64,000 bases of DNA from Notolepis coatsorum (lineage: Eukaryota > Chordata > Actinopteri > Aulopiformes > Paralepididae): assembly GCA_963971535.1 (NCBI GenBank), contig OZ020591.1, positions 10,835,336-10,899,335 of the forward strand, given 5' to 3'. The first letter of the stretch is position 1. Each line of letters begins with the position of its first letter. The position numbers and the translations under genes are program-made. Shown here one piece after another: positions 1 to 10,505 of the stretch. Under the pieces are notes generated by a model. The model searched no databases. It had not been told where the DNA came from and saw only the letters and a list, made by a program, of their open reading frames with translations.

Positions 1-927
1 ATCACACCAGGCACCCAACGCCGGAATTAATGCAGTGTTGAAACCACTCAGAATAGGTCAGGGCAGAGCAGGTAAGGTTCAGCGCTGCAGGCCAGACAGA
101 AGGCGATATGAAGCTGATCCATGGGACCGGTTGGTGCTCATGTCCAGTAGGAGGTCGCAGGTCACTGGAAGGTCTATATTGATAAATTCACTCCGAGACA
201 GAGACAGGACAAAGACATTTGGCAACCTTTTCTTGACTATCTACGGTATCTCAAAACTAATGGATGACTAGGCGATCTGATGGATATAATACGTACTGTA
301 GATATCTAGGACAATGTGAACTTATAGAGCACTGTTTTTGTTTGTTTTTGCTGTGTGTTTGTTGTGTGGTGTTTCTCCCCTCGGCTTCCTGCTCTAAAGG
401 CATCAGCTGAAGGGACTCTTGATAGCCTGATGGTAGGACAAGGATTTTATTTGGACTATGTTGACTGAATGGCAACTGTGAAGCTGTCCCTTACACAAAG
501 CCATGTAAACAGACTTTGCGCCTACTACAGATATATTTCTCAATCTCTGACTTCATATGTCTAACACTGGTAAGAGGCACGAAGGAGTGACTGGTTGTCT
601 TGTTTTAGTTTTTTTGGGGGGGGGGGGGGGGTATATATTTTTAATTTTTATTTTTTTTTAAATAGTATTTGTCGTCGTTATGCATATCTGATGTCTTGAT
701 TTTGTCTGTTCCGTCTGCTTTGTTTGTATCTGTGTTAATACATTGAATAACAATAATATCAGAGAGACAGAGACGGGGGTTACAAAATTATCCCACGTCT
801 GCAGAGAAGCAGACATGGGAGCAGATGGACATCCTAACTAAACTAGACAGATCTAAGGGTCAGTCCTCGACCAGGTGAGATCAGGGTAGGTTGAAGGAGA
901 GAGAGAAAAGACGGGGCTCTTAACACT
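1..927. other. Unassigned non-coding DNA
   Basis: I recognise no gene or known element. A 78-codon open frame at 35-271 has no recognisable domain. There is a poly-G run at 616-631 followed by AT-rich DNA. Confidence 0.5.
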
Positions 928-944
928 TTGAGTGCCAGCGACGA
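928..944. repeat. Target-site duplication, left copy (17 bp)
   Basis: The 17 bases TTGAGTGCCAGCGACGA recur exactly at 2051-2067 and bracket the LINE fragment. A duplication of this length is typical of target-primed reverse transcription. Confidence 0.8.
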
Positions 945-2050
945 GATATGGTCGTTAGTTCATTCATTCATGTCATTCAATCTTTATTTATACTCGATAA
1001 TACACTGAGTAATTAAAACTCATTTACAGTGCCGTCGAGATGTTACATACACAAGTGTCACAGTGTGTTCATAAATATAAAGACATCAGACAATCAGAAT
1101 AATTGAGAGCACATTTTAAAATACATTAAAAAAAAATAATAAAACATCTTTTAAAAAGAATAAAATAGCTCAAAATTAAAACAGAGGTAATAATTTAAAA
1201 CAATTACATATTGTGATGACCTGATTGGTCATTAAGGTTCTAACCGACCCATAGACACTAGAGTGTCTAGTTTCAGTGTTTCCTGCAGGGTATTATTCCA
1301 TGATGTAGGGGCAAAAAAAGCCAAAAGCAGATCTACCAAGTCAGTACAAACTCTAGGCACTCTAAGTGTAAGCCAAAAACTGGATCGTGTACGACAGGGT
1401 CCAGTGGTCCATTCCAATAAAGAACTAATATAATTTGGACAATCTCTAATTATGGCTTTATAGATAAAAAGATTGCAATGCAACTTGCGTCTCTCTGCCA
1501 GAGAGGCCCACCCGACCTTATTATATAGGATACAATGGTGAGTACCATAACTATCACCGGTGATCAATCTAATGGCTGAATGATAAACAGAGTCTAAGGA
1601 CTTAAGAGTGGAAGCCGCTGCATGTCTATAAATCACATCTCCGTAATCCAAAACAGATAGGAATACTGCTTCAACAACTCTCTTTCTACTAATCATAGGG
1701 AAGTTGGCTCTATTTCTATACAAAAAGCCAATCTTTTTCCGTAATTTACTGGCGAGAACGCCCACATGATATTTAAATGTAAGTCCTTCATCAATCCAAA
1801 TACCAAGGTATTTGTATTCTGAAACTCTCTCGATATAAGAACTGTTCAGAGTCGATATATGCAAGTCACTATAAACAATATTTTTGGCTTTGGAAAACAA
1901 CATGAATTTAGTTTTACTGGCATTAAGCACCAATTTTAGACTAATAAGTGCATCTTGCAGGGCGTCAAAGGAGAGTTGTAAATATTTAGTGGCCAGTTGC
2001 ACAGAATCAGCAGTACAATAGAGAACTGTGTCATCCGTTCATGCCGACCG
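945..2050 (-). mobile_element. 5'-truncated non-LTR retrotransposon (LINE)
   Basis: This minus-strand copy of about 1.1 kb has an exact 17-bp target-site duplication on both sides. Its coding part (1232-2038) is the C-terminal end of a reverse transcriptase. The 3' untranslated part (945-1231) is AT-rich and ends in a short GAAT-type repeat next to the target duplication. The 5' truncation falls inside the catalytic motif C, so endonuclease and most of the polymerase are missing. The copy cannot move on its own. The protein pattern suggests a jockey/I-group LINE; I cannot fix the clade. Confidence 0.85.
1232..2038 (-). pseudogene. Reverse transcriptase C-terminal fragment of the LINE
   Basis: The open frame runs from the truncation point to a stop at 1232. 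The first codons (2038-2018) read TDDTVLY, the catalytic motif C with its Asp pair at 2030-2035, but the residues normally before it are lost and an in-frame stop (2039-2041) lies just upstream. Next come the SKTKFMLF segment and the YKYLGIWIDEGLTF block, both typical of the region after motif C and the start of the thumb in non-LTR reverse transcriptases. The rest is the usual conserved C-terminal extension, ending in GRLEP. The frame is open over about 268 codons with no internal stop, so the insertion looks fairly young. It cannot code for a working enzyme because motifs A and B are absent. Confidence 0.8.
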
Positions 2051-2067
2051 TTGAGTGCCAGCGACGA
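2051..2067. repeat. Target-site duplication, right copy (17 bp)
   Basis: Exact match to 928-944, marking the 5' boundary of the LINE. Confidence 0.8.
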
Positions 2068-3939
2068 TAAATCTCGTCCTTTCCTCGTTTCTTTTTTTTT
2101 ATTAGCGATTTGAATTCATATTTCATCAATCTAGTCGCACGTTAGTGCTGCAAACGCTCTCTGTGCTCCATTGTGAAAATACCGCCCCATATTGTCTCCC
2201 ATTGGATTAGACTGAATGAAACACATGGGGGGGGGGGGTGTGGCGGCATTCAAGGGGGGGTAAGGCGCACCGCATGGCTGGCAATGAAAGTGTTGAGCAA
2301 GGATTTAAAAGACGGAGCAGTCTGTGTACAGAACCTGTAAGTCGCTTTGGAGAAAAGCATCAGCTTAATGTAAATATACACCAAGGTCTGTGGATTTATC
2401 TTGAGTGTGTCTCTTTTCTTTGGTACTTTGAGCGCCGCAAACGCCAAGCGACTGTAGACGTCCCTGCAGCACACATCTCCACAACTGCCCCATTAATCTG
2501 TGAATAATTTAGTGGGGTCCCTTGATATGATAATAAATGTCGCAGCCTCCATGGACTAACAATCTTTGCTGCTGCCGCCATAACCTGAGCCCAGTGATGA
2601 CGAGTGAAGTGGGAGCAGGTTGTGGACCCCAGAGAGACACACTTAACCTCCCACGGCTTCCCTATTGACTCAGCTGTCCTGCTAGTGGCCCCCCGGCTCG
2701 ACGCGCGGTGAGGGACGAGCCTCTGTGTATAAACGGATGCTGTAAAAGAGCTATAAATCACTGGTTTAGACTTTGTCTCGACACTCCCTGGACAAATTGA
2801 ACATTTTCTTTTGAACCTTTTCACCTGTAGAGACGCAATCTCAGACACGGTATTGATTTGGTTAGAGCTGTCCTTGACTAAGGACATTCTTAGTCGACTA
2901 ATAGTCGTAACGTTTGTCGACTAATCAATTAGCCTACTTTTGATTTCACCGTAACTTAATCCATCTGTGATGCTTTATACATTTTGACCAATTTGGAAAT
3001 TTAGGGGTTGTCTCTTTGATATCCTTTTATGCATACAGTGCTTATACAGTGGTGCCCCTCTACATGTATAGATTATTACATCATGTCATGCTTCCTTTTA
3101 TTTATCGCCATCCCGCGTGGCTCGGTGGGAGAGAGCATTGTGCCCACTCAACCGGGGGTCAGATGTGAGAGAGCATTGTGCCCACTCAACCAGGGTCAGG
3201 TGCTTTGGATAATAGCAGCCATCGACCAAACGGGAGTATATACTGTACTGTATACATTTTCTTTCATTACGTCTAATGTATTCATTCAAATGGAGCAGTT
3301 GGTGGTCACAGTTGTCAGGTTCGGGGGGGGGGGTCAGGTCATCCCAGCTCCTTAATCCAATTAGTAGTAAACTAATTCATCCCTGCCGCTGCTGCCATCG
3401 CGGACTGTTAAGCCGAAGTTATCCGGATTACCGGGATAAGGCACAGTGTGTGTCTGGTATCTCCTTAGCAAGGTGGTGCCGCTGAGTTGATTGGATGATT
3501 GATAAACCTGTCGACGGAGATCTCAGCAGTTAATTTTTTTCCCCGCTTTGCCTGCTCCCTGACAGCGTCTCTGCGTCTCACCGGGGCCGTTTGAGCGTGA
3601 ATACTAGACTCTCCTGAGAGTCGGCTGATTTCTCTGTGATTAAGGAAGACGTGGGGGTTATTATATCAAGGACGAAACCTTTTGCGATGATGGATGAAGT
3701 GTCATAGCGGGCGGTTATTCAGCTCAGAAGGCCGGACTAATGAATGATTCTGCTGTTTACTTAGTTTGGGCATCTGCGGACCTCTCGACTCCGGGGGTGA
3801 TGATGACGAGGGGTGATTGATGTGCTCTTCAGCGGTCGGTCACGGCCAGAATCGGCTGTATTTTTCTTTTCTTTTACAGATCGATGTTCTCGCGTACCTG
3901 CCGGGCGGGGTAGCGATTCTCCAATCTAATTATTCACAG
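2068..3939. other. Unassigned DNA with a possible hAT end
   Basis: No gene recognised. A poly-G run lies at 2227-2237. A segment at 2864-2934 begins TAGAGCTGTCC and repeats the palindromic TAGTCGACTA motif, like the end of a common fish hAT family, but I see no partner end. A tandem pair at 3130-3205 repeats the phrase GAGCATTGTGCCCACTCAAC (20 bases). The stretch 3355-3935 is mixed-composition DNA without an identifiable element. Confidence 0.4.
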
Positions 3940-5667
3940 TCTGTCTCTTGTGTACCCCACGCTGGAGAGGGTCTGTCTCTTGTGTACCCCACACTGAAGA
4001 GGGTCTGTCTCTTGTGTACCCCACACTGGAGAGGGTCTGTCTCCTGTGTACCCCACACTGGAGAGGGTCTGTCTCTTGTGTACCCCACACTGGAGAGGGT
4101 CTGTCTCCTGTGTACCCCACGCTGGAGAGGGTCTGTCTCTTGTGTACCCCACACTGGAGAGGGTCTGTCTCCTGTGTACCCCCCCCACACTGAAGAGGGT
4201 CTGTCTCTTGTGTACCCCACACTGAAGAGGGTCTGTCTCTTGTGTACCCCACGCTGGAGAGGGTCTGTCTCCTGTGTACCCCACGCTGGAGAGGGTCTGT
4301 CTCCTGTGTACCCCACGCTGGAGAGGGTGTCTCCTGTGTACCCCACACTGGAGAGGGTCTGTCTCCTGTGTACCCCACACTGGAGAGGGTCTGTCTCCTG
4401 TGTACCCCCCCCACACTGAAGAGGGTCTGTCTCTTGTGTACCCCACGCTGGAGAGGGTCTGTCTCCTGTGTACCCCACGCTGGAGAGGGTCTGTCTCCTG
4501 TGTACCCCACGCTGGAGAGGGTCTGTCTCTTGTGTACCCCACGCTGCAGAGGGTCTGTCTCCTGTGTACCCCACGCTGGAGAGGGTCTGTCTCCTGTGTA
4601 CCCCACACTGGAGAGGGTCTGTCTCTTGTGTACCCCACACTGGAGAGGGTCTGTCTCTTGTGTACCCCACGCTGGAGAGGGTCTGTCTCTTGTGTACCCC
4701 ACGCTGCAGAGGGTCTGTCTCCTGTGTACCCCACGCTGGAGAGGGTCTGTCTCCTGTGTACCCCACACTGGAGAGGGTCTGTCTCTTGTGTACCCCACGC
4801 TGGAGAGGGTCTGTCTCCTGTGTACCCCACGCTGGAGAGGGTCTGTCTCCTGTGTACCCCCCCCACACTGGAGAGGGTCTGTCTCCTGTGTACCCCACGC
4901 TGGAGAGGGTCTGTCTCTTGTGTACCCCACGCTGGAGAGGGTCTGTCTCCTGTGTACCCCACGCTGGAGAGGGTCTGTCTCCTGTGTACCCCACGCTGCA
5001 GAGGGTCTGTCTCCTGTGTACCCCACGCTGCAGAGGGTCTGTCTCCTGTGTACCCCACGCTGGAGGGGTCTGTCTCCTGTGTACCCCACGCTGGAGAGGG
5101 TCTGTCTCCTGTGTACCCCACGCTGGAGAGGGTCTGTCTTTTGTGTACCCCACGCGGGAGAGGGTCTGTCTCTTGTGTACCCCACGCTGGAGAGGGTCTG
5201 TCTCCTGTGTACCCCACGCTGGAGGGAGAGGGTCTGTCTCTTGTGTACCCCACGCTGGAGGGAGAGGGTCTGTCTCCTGTGTACCCCACGCTGGAGGGAG
5301 AGGGTCTGTCTCTTGTGTACCCCACGCTGGAGAGGGTCTGTCTCCTGTGTACCCCCCCCACGCTGGAGAGGGTCTGTCTGTCTCCTGTGTACCCCACGCT
5401 GGAGAGGGTCTGTCTCCTGTGTACCCCCCCCACGCTGGAGAGGGTCTGTCTCCTGTGTACCCCACGCTGGAGAGGGTCTGTCTCCTGTGTACCCCACGCT
5501 TGAGAGGGTGTCTCTTGTGTACCCCACACTGGAGAGGGTCTGTCTCCTGTGTACCCCACGCTGGAGAGGGTCTGTCTCCTGTGTACCCCACGCTTGAGAG
5601 GGTGTGTCTCTTGTGTACCCCACACTGGAGAGGGTCTGTCTCCTGTGTACCCCACACTGGAGAGGGT
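3940..5667. repeat. 32-bp minisatellite, about 54 copies
   Basis: The unit reads CTGTCTCTTGTGTACCCCAC followed by GCTGGAGAGGGT. 1728 bp equals 54 units of 32 bp. Variants differ at a few positions (TT/CT, CGC/CAC, GGA/GAA/GCA), and some units carry extra C or GA residues. The unit has no stop codon in several frames, so overlapping frames of 400-600 codons cross the array on both strands. These shadow frames are not annotated as genes. Confidence 0.95.
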
Positions 5668-6230
5668 GGCGGAGCTGGGTACAACCCCGGGGCAGTTAAG
5701 CCCTCCTGTTCCATCCAGTCTCATTGATGTAGGATACTGTTAATGGGTACGAATGACACTTTAGAAGGAGGGGGTTTTCTCCTCGGTGGATGAGGACATT
5801 GATCCAAGGTTTCTGAGGGTAGGTGTGTGGGGTGGTGGTGGGGTGGGGGTGGGGGGTGGGGGGGGGGGTTGGGTGTCATAGTTGTACGGGATGAAGCATG
5901 CGATAGGGTTTCGGTCAGTCGAGGTAGTGTTACAGGAAGTCGTTGGATATTGGATACAGGATATTCTAGGTTATCTCTCCATAATATACTTCTCTACAAG
6001 ACCCCCCCCCTATTGCTCGGACGTCTCTCGACTCGGGCTGCTGCACCCTTTGGGAGGAAAGATATACCTAATTGAGATGATCTTGACTGATATATCGCAA
6101 TTGCTGACCACCCCCCCACTGTGTTACATGAACACACCCTACTGGACTATATACTTGCCCACTATATTCTAACTAGTGTATATAATTGTATAATTGATAA
6201 GCGTGCTGCTCTCTCTCTCCACGGTGCAGC
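5668..6230. other. Unassigned DNA with G/T-rich tract
   Basis: A G-rich GGTGG-type tract occupies about 5828-5870. The rest shows no gene or recognisable element. Confidence 0.4.
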
Positions 6231-6259
6231 CTGTCTGTCTGTCTGTCTGTCTGCCTGCC

Positions 6260-6298
<39 letters not shown>

Positions 6299-6322
6299 GT
6301 CTGTCTCTGTCTGTCTGTCTGT

Positions 6323-6391
<69 letters not shown>
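6231..6391. repeat. (CTGT)n/(CTGC)n tetranucleotide microsatellite
   Basis: About 40 units of CTGT with a central block of CTGC units (6320-6360) and two CTGTCTCTGT interruptions. Frames of cysteine, leucine and serine across it are repeat artefacts. Confidence 0.95.
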
Positions 6392-6620
6392 CCAGGCCTG
6401 TTTTTCTAGACTAGTTTCCTGGATGTGTTCGCTCCAGTGCCCAGCGCCCTCCGGAGTTGTGCCCAGGGCGTGACCCTAATCATATGTTTGTATTGGATAC
6501 AGGCAGCCGTCCCAGAAACCAGGCCTTGTTGTTGCTATAGGCGTTACGTGCCATCGTTAGCGACCTGTCTTTTAAAAAACGACGCTAGCGCTCCCCCCCC
6601 CCCCCCCCGGATAGCGACAT

Positions 6621-6665
6621 TTTCCCGCCCGTGAGGGAAGTATAAAAGGCAGACATCTGCACGTG
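6621..6665 (+). promoter_or_regulatory. Possible TATA-type core promoter
   Basis: TTTCCCGC (6621-6628, matching the E2F consensus) is followed by TATAAAAG at 6641-6648 and a CACGTG E-box at 6660-6665. A pyrimidine-rich acceptor-like sequence ending in CAG lies at 6733-6751. The spacing is plausible for a start near 6670, but there is no coding sequence downstream, so this could be chance. Confidence 0.25.
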
Positions 6666-9435
6666 GAACAAAGACGGTAGAGATGATCAAATGAGACACG
6701 TTGACAGTTTGGAAGCTGTATAATTATTCTTACTGTCTTTTTCTTCCACAGTATACCTGCATAATTAGTTTATCCCCTTTGGTACAGAGTAGAATAGAAC
6801 TGTGCATGAATCCTTTAAATTTGCTATTTTAATTCCGGCCTACTTCGACGGTGTTTGTGTGCTGCATCTATTTTCCTTTCAATACTGTGATAGCAATACA
6901 GTAGACTTCCGAGTAGGAGTGCGGGAGGTGGACTCACTGTGGTTCATCGATATTACAAAAGCACTGGACAAATAGGAACAAAGTTTAAAGGCGCCCTCTG
7001 TAATCCAAAAAGAGTTTAAAGACCCCCTCTGTAATCCAAACGTAAATTAATGGCTAACCCCTGCGACCAAAAGTAAGAAATGTATGAAGACATGTTTTAA
7101 TATTTCTAGCTGATGGACTGAGTTCTTGATATAAGGAACAAAACTATAGAAACGGAAACAAACTAGTTTTCATTTAAAATGTCCTGTATTATGTTGCTGT
7201 AAAATGTTTGTGTTGGTAATGTTTTGTGAACAACAGAGTTTTCTGACTCCCAGTGGGTTAAGAAAGTTCCAAATGGTGTCTCTTCATCTTCAGATCAAAC
7301 TCCAGAATGGATGTGGAGAATAATATATATAGATATTATATACCTCTTTCTTTTTTAAAGGTCGGATTTCAGACCTTTCTGTCTGGGACCAAGACGAGGC
7401 CAAGGCCGTGAGTCCGTGACTGTGTGTTAACGTCCGATACACAGATACCCTCCGGCTTTCAAATGTCATTTAAATGTCAAGAACACCCGCCACAGACGAC
7501 AAAGGTTTGTTATAGTGGGATATGATTTATGTAATTGCATAAATGGTCTTGTCCTAGGGCTCCCAGATGAGGATACTGTTGTTGCATATAGAAAATTGCA
7601 TATTTTCGACAGTGTAGGTGGGGAAGATAAGTTAACAGTGATAAATAACGAGCGTTCCTCATCTTTCTGGGGACCTTCAGGAACACCCTCAAGGTCCCCT
7701 GAAGGTCCCTGAACCCCACTCTACTGCTGATCTAGGGTCAGCCCACGGAGCCTTGTTGACCGCCTTACATCTCCCTTGTTAAGCCGCTGTTTCCCCCGAT
7801 ATGCAACACTCCTATCCGGTGTCCTCACCGCTCATCAAGCCAACCTCAGCTGTTAATCAGTGGTTGGGCAGAACCAGCCAGCGCCGGCCGTGTAGATTAG
7901 CTCTGGCCTGTCGGATAGCTCTGATTAGCTTCGATCCAGTTGTCTTTATTATTAGATGTTCCAATCTTAGCCCTACTTTGTAGCTGAGATGTGCTGATTT
8001 ATTTAGAGGCCTGGTCGTCCTGAACGGAGGCAGTTGCGTGCGGTTTCATCAAGTGTGATGATGTCTGGTCGGGCTTGGCTGCCGGGGAGCTCTACTAAGC
8101 TAAATGATTGATTGACCATGTGTGACCAAACAATCTTTTAGGGATGCCTTTAGGGCTAGAACACAAGTTATTCTGTTGCCTAGCGATGCGTGTACACAAC
8201 AACATCACGTGGAATTGTCTGGCTCATTTGAGGTATTAAAAAAAAAAAAATTATACTTTGATTTGCTTTTGGGCTAGTACTTAGAAACTGTGCCTGACTA
8301 AATTAGGGCCCGTTACGAAACTATATGTGAAGCGGTCTTCCTCGTGACATTCCTCCGTGTATATCCAAGCGTTCCTCAGTCTGCTAGATATGAAATACCA
8401 CTAGGTAGCATTCCTGTTCATTTGGCTCACCGTCTGAAACATCGTTCTCCCGTCTCCCCTCTGCCCCCCCCCCCCCCCCCGGTGCCCCTGTCCACCACAC
8501 TAGCGCCACCTGCTCAGAGCACCGTGCCCCCCCCCCCCCCCCCCCACCCCTCTCTCGTGCCTCACCAGCTGTTTGCCCCGCAGGGCCAAAGGAAAGGTCC
8601 GGAAGGCGAATACCAGGGGTTGGCGTTCGCCGTCAAGACGGTTGTAAACCGGGCCAAGTGTTCTGCGTTTGGCACGCATGGCTGCCGCCTCTGATTCACC
8701 CCTCATCTGTTACCCTGTTTTTTCTTCTTTTTGCGCAGTAGGCCTATTATCTTAACGCTCCTCTGCTTCTAGGAGCTCAGCGCGTGGGGGCGGGAGGGGG
8801 AGGGGGGGGTGGCTTGCGTGTTGATGGTCGCGTGGCCTCGAGTCGCTCCCGCCGCTGTTTGTCTCGTCTTCGTTACGGAAATGTTGCATCGGCGTAGAAG
8901 ACGAGAACTGTTGTGATGGACAAGGTCCTCATTAGTACTCCGGAGCGGATTTCACCCTTGAAGTGGCAAATGACTGGTGAACCCTTCTGTCAGCGCGGTC
9001 TAATTAGCCCTCCGCGATGCTTTGTGGACTCTTGAGTGTCTCCAGTCATCTCTGAACAGGACATTAAAACTAGGCCAACGTGTGTAATATGATGATGGAT
9101 GGGCCGATGCCTGGTTAGTGCCCTCCTGCCTGGCTCCTCATCTCATCGCCCCACCGGAGGCGAGTCCTTCACCTGACCGGGGGGCCCAGGTCAGGGGGCG
9201 TCGTCTGGATGCTGAAGGTCGTCGGTACCGCACGTTCGTTCGTGGTATCGGATATGGGATTGGACTTGTTGTATTGTGACGAGGGGGAAAACAAATGGCA
9301 GGGAGAGGCGGCAGGGTCTAAACCGGTAGTGTCACGTATTTGGCGCCGAGGCGGATCGGCCATATGTGAAGGTCAGCCGTGTCCAGAATGACCGTGGAGT
9401 ATATATGAGTTATGTGAATCTATTTTCAGATTGAG
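6666..9435. other. Unassigned DNA with poly-C tracts
   Basis: No gene recognised. A 31-bp phrase with the core CCCTCTGTAATCCAAA occurs twice at about 6981-7042. Poly-C runs lie at 8464-8480 and 8527-8545. The stretch 7700-8180 is rich in TTAAT/ATTAG homeobox-like words and could be conserved regulatory DNA, but that cannot be judged from one sequence. Confidence 0.35.
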
Positions 9436-9473
9436 GTGTGTGTGTGTGTGTGTGTGTGTGTTTGTGTGTGTGT
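9436..9473. repeat. (GT)n microsatellite
   Basis: About 19 GT dinucleotides with two single T interruptions. Confidence 0.9.
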
Positions 9474-9636
9474 TTGTAACAATGTCCCACTCGTCCGAGT
9501 TTGAAAGGATATTTTAGTATGCTGCTTCTTGACGGGTAGTTGTGGAGTAAAGGTTTCTGTACGGACACTTAGACTGACCGAGAAACGCACACCTTTTCAG
9601 TGCTCGTGCACAACATACATTTGGGTCTCTGATGGG

Positions 9637-9961
9637 TAGGGTTGGGCACCGAGAACCAGTTCTAATAGGAACCGGTTCCTAACTTCCGGTTCTGGAAACA
9701 AACTGTGTGAGACAACCCAGTCGCATTTTGCACTTGGTTCGTAATCAGAAACCCTTTGCCTTTTAAACAAGCTGTTTGGACTTCCGTCTTTGTGACGTCA
9801 CACCAACAAGCTCATTGCAATGCGCCGCTGTCCTTGACAAAATGCTCATGAACTTGATCTTTTACCTAAAGTTGAACCTAAAATATGTTTCTGACAACAT
9901 TTTAAAAGCAGATAAGTACAATGTGAAATTGACGGATTTTGAGTCATACTTGATCTGCAAT
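9637..9961. mobile_element. hAT-type element, left end only
   Basis: The segment starts TAGGGTTGGGCACCGAGAAC and continues with paired AACCGG/CCGGTT words, the usual start of a fish hAT family with GGCACCGAGAACC ends. A second hAT copy starts at 9962, and I cannot find the right end of this one. Confidence 0.45.
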
Positions 9962-10409
9962 TAAGGCTGAGGCCAGTTATCGATAACTACGTGAAATCGA
10001 CAAGTGGCATCACTTATAGATTATTTTGCATGTGTAAAAAAAACCTTTTTTTTAATACTTCATACTATACTAAAATACTAGGTCTTGTGGCATGTTTTAG
10101 TTAAAACATCCCCATTTCATGTAAATTCAGTTGAATTGCAACTCTGCACTGTGCGTTCAACATGCAGTGCACTCCTCCATCACATCCAGAGACCAGACTG
10201 TAACATGAGAAGGATCACTGTGGTGGTTTTGAACGGGGAAATCTGTAACACTAAAGATGGCGGCAACAACAAATAATTGCTGCAAAAGAAACTGTTTAAA
10301 TAATAATAATAAACCCATTTTAACCCATTTTAATTCTTTTTTTATAAATACTAATAAAAATATCGATATTTATTGAAAATGTTGACCCGATTTTATCGTC
10401 TCAGCCTTA
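9962..10409. mobile_element. Non-autonomous hAT MITE (448 bp)
   Basis: The ends are inverted: TAAGGCTGAG at 9962 and CTCAGCCTTA ending at 10409. Flanking octamers are TCTGCAAT (9954-9961) and GCTGCAAT (10410-10417), a 7/8 match fitting the 8-bp target duplication of hAT elements. The inside is AT-rich with no coding potential. Confidence 0.7.
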
Positions 10410-10505
10410 GCTGCAATGCCTAGTTTCACAGTTTGATCTGAATTTCGTTTCGATCCTCCGTGCGCAGCTCCAGTGCAGAGGTGCCAGGGGGTGGGAGCTG
10501 CCTGT

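Noticed and set aside
2396..2887. 163-codon minus-strand frame as a gene
   Set aside because: No domain, no supporting context, and it overlaps a likely hAT end.
3926..5727. Frames of 400-600 codons on both strands
   Set aside because: Produced by the 32-bp repeat unit; six overlapping frames with the same repeating residues.
8344..8694. Proline-rich exon ending in AFAVKTVVNRAKCSAFG
   Set aside because: Most of the frame is poly-C low complexity, and the remainder resembles no protein I know; a strong acceptor-like tract at 8711-8739 has no exon after it.
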